From NCBI GenBank assembly GCA_016788345.1, contig JAEURO010000002.1, forward strand, positions 1 through 45,919: DNA of 45,919 nucleotides. Direction: 5' to 3'. A program made the translations under genes and the position numbers. The notes beneath the pieces are model-generated. The model made no database searches. It had not been told where the DNA came from and saw nothing but the letters and a program-made list of their open reading frames with translations. Shown here in pieces: positions 24,176-33,620 of this stretch; the stretch's first letter is position 1, and the number at the start of each line of letters is the position of its first letter. Source of the DNA: Chthonomonadaceae bacterium (GTDB lineage: Bacteria > Armatimonadota > Fimbriimonadia > Fimbriimonadales > Fimbriimonadaceae).

Positions 24176-24210
24176 CTTTATGTCTACCTTTCGAGGAGAT
24201 GACGTAAACT

Positions 24211-25260
24211 ATGCCTGTTGTGGAGAAGAATGGAATGACGGACCGAGACCGCGCCTTGGATCTGGCGCTACAGCAAATTGAAAAAAGCTTTGGCAAAGGT
24301 ACGATCATGCGTCTGGGTGAGGGTACCAGCGAGCAGATCGAAACGATTCCGACAGGTTCACTGTCGCTCGACATAGCCTTGGGTGCTGGTGGAATCCCCA
24401 AGGGGCGCATCACAGAGATCTATGGCTCAGAGTCGAGCGGCAAAACGACATTAGCCCTGCACATCGTAGCAGAGGCGCAGAAGAACGGCGGAATGGCCCT
24501 CTATGTCGACGCAGAACATGCGCTGGATACCGAATATGCCAAGACGCTAGGGGTCGATGTCGACAGGCTTTACGTCGCCCAACCAACGACAGGCGAGGAA
24601 GCCTTAGAGATTATGGACGCCATGATCAGGTCTGGTGCCATGGACGTAGTCGTCCTGGACTCAGTCGCGGCACTGGTTCCGAAAAACGAAATTGAAGGAG
24701 ACATGGGTGACAGTCACGTGGGATTGCAAGCACGCATGATGTCTCAGGCACTTAGAAAGCTGGGCGGTTCACTCAACAAGACCAAAACTGCGGCGATCTT
24801 CATCAACCAGATCAGGGAAAAGATCGGAGTTATGTTTGGCAACCCAGAAACGACGCCAGGCGGACGGGCCCTCAAGTTCTGGGCGTCGGTCAGGCTAGAA
24901 GTTCGACGGGGAGAAATGATCAAAAACGGTCCGGACGCTGTCGGAGCCAGGACAAAAGTCAAGGTCGTCAAGAATAAAGTCGCCCCACCCTTCAAAAATG
25001 CGGAGTTTGACGTCATCTTCGGAAGAGGGATATCGAAGGCTGGCGACGTTCTAGATTTGGCCGTCGAGCACAGCATCGTTGGAAAGGCGGGCACTTATTA
25101 CAATTATCAAGAGACTCGACTTGGCCAGGGCCGCGACAATGCCAGAGAGTTTCTTGAGACGAATCCAGAAGTTTTGGCAGACGTTGAAAAGCTCCTTCGA
25201 GAAAAGCTTGCTCCGCCTAAGGTCGATACGGGAGTTATTGCTGTATCGCTCGAGCAGTGA
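24211..25260 (+). CDS. recA: Recombinase RecA
   Basis: 349 residues, the usual length. RecA forms filaments on single-stranded DNA, drives strand exchange and promotes LexA-type cleavage. Landmarks: [27 protein letters not shown] at the N-terminus, Walker [10 protein letters not shown] (72-80), Walker [11 protein letters not shown], the L2-region [44 protein letters not shown]. The last ~25 residues are shortened and only mildly acidic. The start is ATG 24211 after a GAGGAG site; ATG 24235 is a weaker alternative. The stop TGA overlaps the GTG start of recX. Confidence 0.98.
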   Translation: MPVVEKNGMTDRDRALDLALQQIEKSFGKGTIMRLGEGTSEQIETIPTGSLSLDIALGAGGIPKGRITEIYGSESSGKTTLALHIVAEAQKNGGMALYVDAEHALDTEYAKTLGVDVDRLYVAQPTTGEEALEIMDAMIRSGAMDVVVLDSVAALVPKNEIEGDMGDSHVGLQARMMSQALRKLGGSLNKTKTAAIFINQIREKIGVMFGNPETTPGGRALKFWASVRLEVRRGEMIKNGPDAVGARTKVKVVKNKVAPPFKNAEFDVIFGRGISKAGDVLDLAVEHSIVGKAGTYYNYQETRLGQGRDNAREFLETNPEVLADVEKLLREKLAPPKVDTGVIAVSLEQ

Positions 25261-25691
25261 ACTTCGCAGGATTAGAATTCACGACCAGGTTTCTCAAGGC
25301 CAAAGAGCGGTCCGAAGCGGAGCTTCGGGCCCATCTGACTGAGTTGGGCGTTTCAGAGGATGATACGGAAGAGCTTGTCGTATGGGCCAAATCTAAGCGC
25401 TTCGTCGATGATCAAAGAATCATCGAGCGAGAGGTTGAAATAGCTTCAACGAGTGTGCTAAGGGGTGACGCCCTTGTTGCAGAACGTCTGGCTCGTCGAG
25501 GCATAGTCGTTGAATTGGAGCTTCCGTTCGAGGTGCCGGAGTTCGACAGGGCGCACCACTTGGCACGGTCAAGGCGGGATGAGGACTTGCCTAAGCTATC
25601 GAGGTTTCTAACGGGCCGAGGGTTCTCGCCAGATACGGTCGAGAGAGTTATCGATGCGGTTCAGGCCGATTTGACCGAGCCGCGAAGATAA
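25257..25691 (+). CDS. recX: Regulatory protein RecX
   Basis: 144 residues starting at a GTG that overlaps the recA stop (GTGA). RecX caps or disassembles RecA filaments. The sequence shows the repeated three-helix pattern of the family: [54 protein letters not shown], then [14 protein letters not shown], and a closing [25 protein letters not shown]. Position directly behind recA supports the call. The final 31 bases overlap the end of the convergent mnmG gene. Confidence 0.88.
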   Translation: MNFAGLEFTTRFLKAKERSEAELRAHLTELGVSEDDTEELVVWAKSKRFVDDQRIIEREVEIASTSVLRGDALVAERLARRGIVVELELPFEVPEFDRAHHLARSRRDEDLPKLSRFLTGRGFSPDTVERVIDAVQADLTEPRR

Positions 25692-27580
25692 CCGATCAAA
25701 AGGGCGACGTCTGCCGGCCTTACCCCTGGGATTCGAGAGGCTTGGCCGATTGTCGATGGCCGCAAGCGATCCAGTTTCTCCCTGCTCTCATGACTGATAC
25801 CGGTCATTGACCAGTAATCCAGTTCAACAGGAAGGGACATGAATTCAAGCTTTTCTGCGAGTTTCGCTTCTTGACATTGCTTGGCTAGATAGCCGTCGTA
25901 GATAGCTTCGATTTCGATCTGCCTTCTTGCAGCTGCCGCCGTCGACCCGTATCTGCCTGGGCCCGGCCGTTCGGGAGTTTGAGCCGTGAAACCAAGACGA
26001 ATGGCAAGAGTCTCAACGTCGACGAGGTTGATTTCTGGCCGCTTGAGGAGCTCATACAGCGATGCCCGACCTCGCACAACTGGCGCGTCTTTAAGTGGGG
26101 CCAAATCGGACTCGAACACAAAGGTTGTCGACAACCATTCTTTGGTCGACTGTATTGTGCGGAGCTTCTTCTCCAGTCTGAAGGCGCGCTCTGTGGTCGC
26201 TAGACCCAGTTCGATTGCAAGGGGCGTCAAGCGCTGGTCGGCATTGTCATGCCGCAAAAGGAGCCTGTGTTCCGCCCTGGCCGTAAGCATTCTGTAGGGG
26301 TCGTCGACGCCCTTGGTGACCAAGTCGTCGATCATCACGCCAATGAAACTCTGGGTTCTTGGAAACACAACTTCGGGAAGCCCGAGTGCAAAGTGCGCCG
26401 CATTGATTCCGGCGACGATCCCTTGCCCAGCGGCCTCTTCATAGCCGCTTGTCCCATTGATTTGCCCGGCAAGGAACAGGCCCGGAAGCAGCTTGGACAT
26501 CAACGAAGGTCGCAATTGTAAGGGGTCTGCCATGTCGTACTCGACCGCATAGCCGGGCAGTAACATTTCGACGGACTCCATGCCCGGCACCGTTTTCAAG
26601 GCTTCCAACTGGACCTCGGCAGGCATTGAGCTTGAGAACCCCTGCACATAAACTGAATCACTGTCCCATTCCTCTATCTCCCAAAAAATTGGATGTGAGT
26701 CTTTGCCTGCAAATCGCACCACCTTGTCTTCGACACTCGGACAGTATCTCGGCCCGACTCCTTCGATGTCCCCAGAAAACATCGCACTCTTGTCGAGGTT
26801 TTCTCGAAGAACTTCATGCGTTGATGGTGTTGTCCGGGTTTGCCAAGTCGGCAAGAGTTCCCTTTTCTCGAACGTCCTGTCATGCAAAAAGCTCAGGGGG
26901 CCCGCTTCTGATTCGCTTGGCATGACTTGAGCCAGAGACAGATCGAGGCTGCCGAGTTTGACCCGGGGGGTCGTGCCAGTCTTGAATCGCTTGGTCCTGA
27001 TTCCGAGATCCTTGATGAACGCCGCCAGCGACTGAACCGAGTCGTCACCATGTCTGGCCGCCACGGTCTTCTTTGATCCTTCATGACAAAGGCCGTTGAG
27101 AAATGTGCCGGTCGTCAGGACGACAGCCCGACAATCGAGGTCATAAACCTCTGAGCCTTCAGAAACTCGCACTGCACGGATAGCGCCGGAGGCGTCTAAG
27201 ACAAGGCTCTCCACAGTCCCTTGATAGAGATCAAGACTGTCTTGAGTTTCAAGTACCCCCCTCATAAAAAGTGGATACGTGGACTTGCACACTTGGGCGC
27301 GGATGGTCTGAACAGCCGGGCCCTTGCTCGTCCCGACGGTTCGAGTATGGGTCAGCGAGTGGTCGGTCGTGACACCCATCTGGCCGCCAAGCGCGTCAAC
27401 TTCTCTTGCGATATGCCCTTTTGCCGGGCCGCCAATACTGCAGTTACAAGGCAGGTAGCCTATTCGATCTAGCCGAAGGGTGACGCAGGCGGTTCTGACA
27501 CCCATTCGTGCGCAGGCGAGGGCGGCTTCTATCCCCGCCTGGCCAGCTCCGACCACAACGACGTCGACGGCTCTACGCAC
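25661..27580 (-). CDS. mnmG: tRNA uridine-5-carboxymethylaminomethyl modification enzyme
   Basis: 639 residues of the GidA/MnmG family. With MnmE it installs the (carboxymethyl)aminomethyl group on the wobble uridine of tRNAs, using FAD, NADH and methylene-THF. The FAD motif VVVGAGQAGIEAALACARMG is at the N-terminus. PCNCSIGGPAKGHIAREVDALGG and CHEGSKKT-type segments carry the conserved Cys residues. LFLAGQINGTSGYEEAAGQGIVAGINAA and MLTARAEHRLLLRHDNADQRLTP are family hallmarks, and the helical C-terminal MnmE-binding domain is complete. mnmE is not in the window. An MFS gene ends 23 bases upstream of it in the same direction. Confidence 0.96.
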   Translation of the reverse strand: MRRAVDVVVVGAGQAGIEAALACARMGVRTACVTLRLDRIGYLPCNCSIGGPAKGHIAREVDALGGQMGVTTDHSLTHTRTVGTSKGPAVQTIRAQVCKSTYPLFMRGVLETQDSLDLYQGTVESLVLDASGAIRAVRVSEGSEVYDLDCRAVVLTTGTFLNGLCHEGSKKTVAARHGDDSVQSLAAFIKDLGIRTKRFKTGTTPRVKLGSLDLSLAQVMPSESEAGPLSFLHDRTFEKRELLPTWQTRTTPSTHEVLRENLDKSAMFSGDIEGVGPRYCPSVEDKVVRFAGKDSHPIFWEIEEWDSDSVYVQGFSSSMPAEVQLEALKTVPGMESVEMLLPGYAVEYDMADPLQLRPSLMSKLLPGLFLAGQINGTSGYEEAAGQGIVAGINAAHFALGLPEVVFPRTQSFIGVMIDDLVTKGVDDPYRMLTARAEHRLLLRHDNADQRLTPLAIELGLATTERAFRLEKKLRTIQSTKEWLSTTFVFESDLAPLKDAPVVRGRASLYELLKRPEINLVDVETLAIRLGFTAQTPERPGPGRYGSTAAAARRQIEIEAIYDGYLAKQCQEAKLAEKLEFMSLPVELDYWSMTGISHESREKLDRLRPSTIGQASRIPGVRPADVALLIGYLRGSVKSA

Positions 27581-27603
27581 GATCTCAGTGTACTGCTTTG
27601 AGC

Positions 27604-28779
27604 CTACGCCGGTTCGGGCTCTGCACTCTCGTTGATCTTTTCGAACAGAGTCTGGCCAGGGACGGCAATCATGGCTGCCAGACAGATGAGGGCCGCACCC
27701 ACGTAGGGCGACGAGACATGCCTATCGAAAAGCCATCCTCCAATACCGGGTCCGACAAGGAAACCAAACGACCTTGCACTCTGCAGGAGCCCGAAAAGCT
27801 CGCCTTGCCGCTCCTTAGACACAAGCGAACTGCACAAAGCGTTGGCGGTCGGATTGGCCACTGCGCTACCAAAGGCATAGATCGTCGAACCCAAGAAAAT
27901 GACGCCAAGGTTCGGAGAGAACGGAAAAACAACGAGGCCGAGCCCCATGCACAAGTATGCCAAGCGCATAGCCAGGGTTGGATGAACCTTAGACTCGATC
28001 CATTTCAAAACGAATGCCTGAACGATCAAGCCTAAGACGGATTCGTAGGAGAAGACCCATCCGAACTCCATGGCACCCATTCCCAAATTATTTTTCAAGA
28101 GTCGCCCAAATGTTCCCTCGAGGGTGGCTAAGGAGAGCCAACCCACAGCAATGACTCCGAAGACTCTCGGTAGGTATTTGATCTCTCTCAATAAAGAGAG
28201 CGTCCCTCGCGGCTTGGTGGACTGTTTGGTCGGACGCACCGAAGGAAGCAACACCCAGGCCGTAAGGGCTCCAACTAGAGAGCATCCTCCCGCCACGAGC
28301 CCAAGAAGATGGTTGCCACCTTTCGATGAGAGCAGGCCGCCAAGGGCCGGGCCGGCGATCAGGCCTGTCGACACAGCAGCACCGATCCGGCCCATTGCCG
28401 AAACGAGTTTGGTCGCATTGAGGTCGGCGATATAGGCTTGTGCGACCGCGATGTTCGCTGCCCCTAGACCTGCGATGATTCTGCTGGCCAATATCCAGGC
28501 TGGATTCTCGGCTTTGGCGTAAATGAACATGGCCGTGGCAGACAGAAGGGTACAGATAACGACAACCGGCTTTCGACCGACACGGTCACTGAGCCGTCCC
28601 CAAGCCGAACTCACAAGGACTTGGACAAGGAACATACTGCTAAGGATCGCACCGATCGCCCAGCCCTTGGATCCCATGCTCTCAAGGCGTATCTGGGCAT
28701 CCGGAATGAGCATTCCGAATCCGAGCAGATCTAGGAACGCCAAAGACCAAAGCGCGGCTTCAACCTTTGTGTTTTTCAT
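27604..28779 (-). CDS. Major facilitator superfamily transporter (TetA-like)
   Basis: 391 residues with about 12 hydrophobic segments. The first loop carries MFS motif A, WGRLSDRVGRKPVVV, and TM4-5 show RIIAGLGAANIAVAQAYIADL and AAVSTGLIAGPALGGLL, the pattern of drug:H+ antiporters of the 12- or 14-TM TetA/multidrug type. A short central loop (PSVRPTKQSTKPRGTLSLLRE) separates the halves. It should export small molecules from the cytoplasm, but the substrate is not predictable. It is probably co-transcribed with mnmG downstream, and it is divergent from the CocE-like gene across 73 bases. Confidence 0.85.
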   Translation of the reverse strand: MKNTKVEAALWSLAFLDLLGFGMLIPDAQIRLESMGSKGWAIGAILSSMFLVQVLVSSAWGRLSDRVGRKPVVVICTLLSATAMFIYAKAENPAWILASRIIAGLGAANIAVAQAYIADLNATKLVSAMGRIGAAVSTGLIAGPALGGLLSSKGGNHLLGLVAGGCSLVGALTAWVLLPSVRPTKQSTKPRGTLSLLREIKYLPRVFGVIAVGWLSLATLEGTFGRLLKNNLGMGAMEFGWVFSYESVLGLIVQAFVLKWIESKVHPTLAMRLAYLCMGLGLVVFPFSPNLGVIFLGSTIYAFGSAVANPTANALCSSLVSKERQGELFGLLQSARSFGFLVGPGIGGWLFDRHVSSPYVGAALICLAAMIAVPGQTLFEKINESAEPEPA

Positions 28780-28852
28780 GGGTCCAGTTTAATGCAGACT
28801 TTCGTTTAAGTCTCTGCTGCGAGTCCCATATTGCCGAGCGTATACTTCTCGC

Positions 28853-31123
28853 ATGTTTCGAAAGCTCTTGGCACTGACTGTATTTTGGCCGACGTTGTCG
28901 CAGGCTCAATCACAGACTTTTGATGTCTATTATTCGGGCTCAAAGTGTGGCGAGTCGACGGGCAGTATGAGGCCTGACGGAACGATTGTTTCCCACTTAG
29001 AAATTAAGATAGGACCCGTGACTGTCACGAGCGATCTCACCGGGCGGGTGACAGGAGGGGCGCTAAGTGAACTCGACATGACCACGACTCAAAGTGGGCA
29101 AACAGTGAAGGTGACCTGGAAAAACGGCAAGTACACGATCGTGTCTGGCGGTAAAGAGACGGCAAAGGACAAAGCCTATTCACCTGGAGTCAAGCCAGCG
29201 CTAGCGGTCTTCCATCCTGTAATAAACAGCTTACTTTGGAAAGGAACAGGTGGCAACGCCAAGAAGACAAAACTAATTTTTGTCGATAACCTTGCTGAGC
29301 TTGAGGCAACGATCACAGCTAATGTTCAATCCGTCAAAGGAGCAACTGTAAACATTTGGTCACTCGACCTGGGCCCCACGCAAATCGAGCTGGCGTTTGA
29401 CCCGGACGGGACGCCCCTCGGCGTGAACGTTCCTAGCCAGAAAATCAATTGGGTGCTCCGGGGACGTGATGGCCTTTTCGTCGACTCCTTGGCCAAGTAT
29501 CCGGAGCTGAGCCAGCCTACATATCCGGTGGTTCAAGAGACCCGTGTGCGCATGAAGACGAGAGATGGGGTCTCATTGATGGCCGACATTGCGCGTCCCA
29601 ACCAGCCGGGCAAATATCCGACAATCTTGATCCGGACCCCCTATGGCCGGGCGGCGTCGATTATCCAAGAATCATGGTACGCGAAACGGGGCTATGTGGT
29701 CGTGTCGCAAGACGTCCGGGGCCGTGGAGGAAGCGACGGTGAATGGGATCCTCTTGTGAACGAGAGGCGAGACGGAAAAGACACGCTTGACTGGATCGTC
29801 AGCCAACCATGGAGCGACGGAAAAGTCGGGATGATCGGTGGCTCCTACCTCGGATATGTGCAATGGGCCGCGGCCACAACCGGCCACCCTGCCCTCAAGT
29901 GCATCGTGCCTCAAGTCAGCCCACCGCAGCCTGACAAAAACTTTCCTTGGGAGAACGGCAGCTTCATGCTGATGGCAAATCTTTGGTGGTGCCGTGTCGT
30001 CAAGGACAGGTCTGCTACAGTCGCGGGCGCGTTTGCTGAGATGACGAACTTGATGTCTCTCAACACGTTGCCTCTCACCCAGGCTGATAACAAGTTTTTT
30101 GGAAGCAATGTAGATTTCTTTGACAGATGGTTGCGCAGGCCCAACCTTGCTGATTGGGGCGACGTTTTCACAACGAGTGAGGTTGCAAAAGTTAAAATTC
30201 CGGCCCTGCATGTCAGCGGCATTTGGGACGGAGACGGAATTGGGACGGCCCTTCATTGGGAAGCCAGGAACAACCCGCGCGACATGTTGGTGTTCGGCCC
30301 TTGGACGCACCTTTTCAACTCTAGCCACAAGTTCGGCGACATCGAATATGGCGCAAATGGAATTCTTGAGCTTGAACCCATCTATCTCCGGTTCTTTGAC
30401 ACCTATCTGAAAGACAAGTCGGTATCGCTGGACAATCAGCCGAAGGTCAGGATGTTTGTCACAGGCAAGAACTCTTGGGCAGAGACTTCATCATGGCCGC
30501 CCACAACATCATCGAAGGTCAAATGGAACCTCTCGGCGGGCAAGTTGTTTGGCTCGTTGTCTGGCGAACCGGGGTCTGGAAAGACATCCTATGATTACAA
30601 TCCCTTGAAACCTGCTTGGAAGAGCGACAGAATGGAAATCAACGTCACAGGCGAAACGACCGTCGTCCCATTGGCTGGCCATGGCCGTACAGCCGCCATA
30701 TTCAAGACCAGTCCTTTCAAGGTGGACACAGCCCTGTCTGGCCCAACTGAGCTCACACTCTATGTATCGTCCACGGCTAAGGATGCGACATTTAGCGCGA
30801 TGGTGTTGGACGAAGGCCCTGATGGAGTCTCTAGGTTTATTGGGTTGCCCGGGATCAGCCGAACGACGTACCTAAATGGAGCATTTGTCCCGCGGAAAGC
30901 CAACCAGGTGGTGAAGCTCAGCGTCCAACCCTGGTGGTTTGCTCATGATTTTAAGGCGGGGCACAGACTCGTGTTGCACTTATCTAGCGACGCTTTCCCT
31001 CGGTTTGCGCGAAACCCAGGAACGGGTTCCCCAGACGCTAGTGCCACAAAGCTGTTAAGAGCAAAGCACACGATTTGGAGCACAGCGAAGTATCCAAGTT
31101 CCCTCAGTCTCCACAAGCTCTGA
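28853..31123 (+). CDS. Exported CocE/NonD-family alpha/beta hydrolase with extra N-terminal domain
   Basis: 756 residues with a signal peptide (MFRKLLALTVFWPTLSQAQ). Residues ~20-220 form a beta-rich domain I do not recognise (FDVYYSGSKCGESTGSMRPDGTIVSHLEIKIGPVTVTSD...). From ~230 the X-Pro dipeptidyl-peptidase/CocE fold begins: MADIARPNQPGKYPTILIRTPYG, GRGGSDGEWDPLVNERRDGKDTLDWI, the nucleophile elbow GGSYLGYVQW, an acid region HVSGIWDGDG, and a His in FGPWTHLF. The C-terminal jelly-roll (LTLYVSSTAKDATFSAMVLDEGPDGVSRFI, HRLVLHLSSDAFPRFARNPGTG) is the usual domain III. Likely an exported acyl or peptidyl hydrolase. A strong hairpin follows the stop. Confidence 0.85.
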   Translation: MFRKLLALTVFWPTLSQAQSQTFDVYYSGSKCGESTGSMRPDGTIVSHLEIKIGPVTVTSDLTGRVTGGALSELDMTTTQSGQTVKVTWKNGKYTIVSGGKETAKDKAYSPGVKPALAVFHPVINSLLWKGTGGNAKKTKLIFVDNLAELEATITANVQSVKGATVNIWSLDLGPTQIELAFDPDGTPLGVNVPSQKINWVLRGRDGLFVDSLAKYPELSQPTYPVVQETRVRMKTRDGVSLMADIARPNQPGKYPTILIRTPYGRAASIIQESWYAKRGYVVVSQDVRGRGGSDGEWDPLVNERRDGKDTLDWIVSQPWSDGKVGMIGGSYLGYVQWAAATTGHPALKCIVPQVSPPQPDKNFPWENGSFMLMANLWWCRVVKDRSATVAGAFAEMTNLMSLNTLPLTQADNKFFGSNVDFFDRWLRRPNLADWGDVFTTSEVAKVKIPALHVSGIWDGDGIGTALHWEARNNPRDMLVFGPWTHLFNSSHKFGDIEYGANGILELEPIYLRFFDTYLKDKSVSLDNQPKVRMFVTGKNSWAETSSWPPTTSSKVKWNLSAGKLFGSLSGEPGSGKTSYDYNPLKPAWKSDRMEINVTGETTVVPLAGHGRTAAIFKTSPFKVDTALSGPTELTLYVSSTAKDATFSAMVLDEGPDGVSRFIGLPGISRTTYLNGAFVPRKANQVVKLSVQPWWFAHDFKAGHRLVLHLSSDAFPRFARNPGTGSPDASATKLLRAKHTIWSTAKYPSSLSLHKL

Positions 31124-31127
31124 CACA

Positions 31128-31161
31128 CTGGGGCCCTTCTTTCGGGAAAGAAGGGCCCCAG
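31128..31161. terminator. Perfect 15-bp hairpin between convergent genes
   Basis: CTGGGGCCCTTCTTT (31128-31142) pairs perfectly with AAAGAAGGGCCCCAG (31147-31161) around a 4-base CGGG loop. It lies 4 bases after the CocE-like stop and about 20 bases before the stop of the convergent lipoprotein gene. On the minus strand, and on the plus strand within the stem, there are short T runs, so it can serve as a bidirectional terminator. No long U-tract follows on the plus side. Confidence 0.75.
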
Positions 31162-31180
31162 TAATCAAGCATAAGTGTTT

Positions 31181-31645
31181 TCAGCCTTTCATGCGAGTGG
31201 CGGTCATATCGCCCGTCGCAGACTTCATCGTGAACTCGTCGTTGCCCTTCCATTCGATAGATTGGGCGCCTTCTTTATTGATTTGATCCATCATAGATTT
31301 CTTTTGGGTGCCCATGTTCGATTCCAACATGCCTTTGACGCTGTCCGGAATACCTTTCGTCGTGTACTTGACGTCCTCAGCCTTCATGGTGATCTTGGAG
31401 CCCTCTTGCTTATATGTTCCGAGTACATGGAAGTTGATTCCAGCATCCTTGCCAGCGCCAGGAATTCCTGCAAGCGGCATGTCCATCTCCATGTCCATCT
31501 TGTCCGGAGCGGAAAATGTCATGTACATTTTCGAGTTCGGAGGAAGACTCTTCATTCCCGAAACTTGCCACTTGCCAACGAGTGTTGGTCCTGAAGCACA
31601 ACCGACAAACAGGAACGCGAGAGAAGCAACGAAGTACTTTTTCAT
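31181..31645 (-). CDS. Small Met-rich lipoprotein
   Basis: 154 residues. The N-terminus MKKYFVASLAFLFVGCASGPTLVG is a lipoprotein-type signal with Cys16 after Val-Gly; the lipobox is slightly atypical (Phe at -3). The mature part is rich in Met and Lys (YMTFSAPDKMDMEMDMPLAGIPG, KGMLESNMGTQKKSMMDQINKEG) and reads like a lipocalin-type ligand-binding domain starting LVGKWQVSG. Its job is unknown. It is divergent from lipA across 38 bases. Confidence 0.68.
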   Translation of the reverse strand: MKKYFVASLAFLFVGCASGPTLVGKWQVSGMKSLPPNSKMYMTFSAPDKMDMEMDMPLAGIPGAGKDAGINFHVLGTYKQEGSKITMKAEDVKYTTKGIPDSVKGMLESNMGTQKKSMMDQINKEGAQSIEWKGNDEFTMKSATGDMTATRMKG

Positions 31646-31683
31646 CGCGACATTATAGCCCTTTGTACAGGTTCGAGGGTCTT

Positions 31684-32616
31684 ATGGGTTGGATTGCCCA
31701 GGCAAGGCCCTCCGGTACACTGACCCTCGTGGCCCAGCGTTTGCCCGAGTGGCTGACTATCCGGCTCCCCCGGCCCGACACGATCAAAGAAGTCGAAGAC
31801 ATGATGCGGGACAAAAACCTGCACACTGTCTGCGAGAGTGCCAGGTGTCCGAACCTGCCCGAGTGTTGGAGCAAGAAGACTGCCACATTTATGATATTGG
31901 GCGACACCTGCACACGGAGTTGTGGTTTTTGTGCGATCAAGGTCGGGCGAGGTGAACAGATCGACACGTTTGAACCTGTGAACGTCGCAATGACGGCGAA
32001 AAAAATGGGGATGAAACATGTTGTCGTCACTAGCGTGGCCCGTGACGATGTGAAAGACCAGGGTGCCGGACAGTTCGCCCGTACAATCACGGCCCTGCAC
32101 CATCACATCCCTGAGATCATTGTCGAGGTTCTGACGCCAGACTTCCAGGGCCGTCGAGAGTTGATTCAGACTGTGACCGACGCGTGCCCAGAGATTTACA
32201 ACCATAACATCGAAACTGTTGAGCGCCTCCACACCATTGTCCGGCCGCAGGCCCGGTACGCAAGGACGTTGGGTGTTCTGGAAACGGTGAAGGAGCTAGA
32301 CTCGAGAATCTACACAAAGAGCGGCATCATGTTGGGGCTTGGGGAGACTCAAGACGAAGTGGTCAAGACCTTGAAGGATCTTCGCCATATTGGGGTCGAC
32401 GCAGTGACCATCGGCCAATACCTTCGTCCGACGATGAAACATTTGCCAGTCGTTGAATATATTCACCCTAACGTGTTCAAGGAGTACGAACTTATCGGAG
32501 CGGAACTTGGGTTTTCGTTCGTCGCGAGCGGGCCATTCATTAGGTCAAGCTACAACGCGATCGAATTCAGCAAGAAGGTCATGTCCGAGAGGCTGGCCCT
32601 GTTGGAGAGCCGTTGA
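31684..32616 (+). CDS. lipA: Lipoyl synthase
   Basis: 310 residues from ATG 31684. LipA inserts two sulphurs into protein-bound octanoyl groups, a radical-SAM reaction. Both iron-sulphur sites are complete: the auxiliary cluster CESARCPNLPEC (Cys50, 55, 61) and the radical SAM motif CTRSCGFC (Cys76, 80, 83). The conserved HLPVVEYIHPNVFKEYE and terminal SGPFIRSSYNA, with the Ser ligand, are also present. The frame extends upstream to 31516, but that part is antisense to the preceding lipoprotein. A GTG at residue 16 is a shorter alternative. The stop overlaps the TTG start of the flavoprotein gene. Confidence 0.96.
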   Translation: MGWIAQARPSGTLTLVAQRLPEWLTIRLPRPDTIKEVEDMMRDKNLHTVCESARCPNLPECWSKKTATFMILGDTCTRSCGFCAIKVGRGEQIDTFEPVNVAMTAKKMGMKHVVVTSVARDDVKDQGAGQFARTITALHHHIPEIIVEVLTPDFQGRRELIQTVTDACPEIYNHNIETVERLHTIVRPQARYARTLGVLETVKELDSRIYTKSGIMLGLGETQDEVVKTLKDLRHIGVDAVTIGQYLRPTMKHLPVVEYIHPNVFKEYELIGAELGFSFVASGPFIRSSYNAIEFSKKVMSERLALLESR

Positions 32617-33620
32617 CGGTCGATTTGACTGTCATTGGCGGAGGCCCAGTCGGGCTTTTCGCAGCCTTCTATGCCGGCATGAGGGGTATGTCGGTCCGAA
32701 TTATTGATAGCTTGGAAGAGTTGGGGGGGCAACTCACAGCCCTATATCCAGAGAAAGCCGTTTATGACATGCCAGGATTTCCGATCGTACAAGCGAAGGA
32801 TCTCGCGGCAGGTCTGGCCGCCCAGGGAACACAGTTCGACCCGGAGGTCATTCTCGGGGTCGTCGCAACCGAGTTAAGGCCGGGCTCAGAGGGTTATGTG
32901 TTGACTGGCTCAGATGGCATGTCTTATTTGACGAAAACAGTGCTGATCTCTGCTGGAGCCGGGGCCTTCTCTCCGACAAGGCTCGGCGTCGAACGTGAGG
33001 ACGAATTTCTGGGTCGAGGGTTGAGTTATGGCGTCAAGAGTCTTTCGGACTTCGAAAACAAGTCGGTTTTGGTCGTTGGCGGTGGCGATAGCGCTTTCGA
33101 CTGGGCATTGAACCTGGCTCCAGTCGCAAAGTCTGTAAGCATTGTCCACCGGAGGGATGGTTTTAGGGCCCATGAGGAGACCGTCAAGGCCGTCAAGGCC
33201 CAAGGGGTCGGGCTACTTGTTTGGAAGGTGATTGCAGCCTTGGACGGGAGTGCAGGATTGCGATCGGTGACCTTGGAAGACACAAAGAGCAAGGAGCGGG
33301 AACGTGTAGCTTGCGACGCTCTGGTCGTCAACATTGGGTTCAAATCCTCACTCGGTCCAATCAAATACTGGGGGCTGGACATTGAGAAGAACCAAATCGT
33401 TGTCGATCATCTCTATCAGACAAATTTGCCAGGAGTGTTCGCTGTGGGCGACGTCTGCACCTATGAAGGAAAACTGAAGTTGATCGCTACCGGAGTAGGC
33501 GAGGCTGCAACCGCGGTCTGCGTTGCTAAAGGGTTGATTGACCCGGGCGCTAAGTTTTTTCCCGGGCACAGTAGCGACATGGTGCAGTTCGCGGGTCAGC
33601 CAGCCGAGCTGGAAACATGA
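32613..33620 (+). CDS. Ferredoxin/thioredoxin reductase-like NAD(P)H flavoprotein (YumC type)
   Basis: 335 residues starting at TTG in a TTGA overlap with the lipA stop; no nearer ATG fits. The FAD motif VIGGGPVGLFAAFYAGMRG and NAD(P) motif VLVVGGGDSAFDWAL give the two-dinucleotide-binding fold of thioredoxin reductase relatives. The redox CxxC of thioredoxin reductases is absent between the two motifs, and GVFAVGDVCTYEGKLKLIATGVGEAATAV closes the FAD site. This is the pattern of YumC-type ferredoxin-NADP+ reductases, which transfer electrons between NADPH and ferredoxin. Coupling with lipA makes supply of electrons to that radical SAM enzyme a plausible, unproven role. Confidence 0.87.
   Translation: MTVDLTVIGGGPVGLFAAFYAGMRGMSVRIIDSLEELGGQLTALYPEKAVYDMPGFPIVQAKDLAAGLAAQGTQFDPEVILGVVATELRPGSEGYVLTGSDGMSYLTKTVLISAGAGAFSPTRLGVEREDEFLGRGLSYGVKSLSDFENKSVLVVGGGDSAFDWALNLAPVAKSVSIVHRRDGFRAHEETVKAVKAQGVGLLVWKVIAALDGSAGLRSVTLEDTKSKERERVACDALVVNIGFKSSLGPIKYWGLDIEKNQIVVDHLYQTNLPGVFAVGDVCTYEGKLKLIATGVGEAATAVCVAKGLIDPGAKFFPGHSSDMVQFAGQPAELET

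Noticed and set aside
24135-24210. LexA/SOS box upstream of recA
   Set aside because: No GAAC-N4-GTTC or CTG-N10-CAG type palindrome is visible; only a weak promoter-like pair was recorded.
29672-30328. 218-residue minus-strand ORF inside the CocE-like gene
   Set aside because: It is fully antisense to a region with clear hydrolase motifs, and its protein has no recognisable domain.
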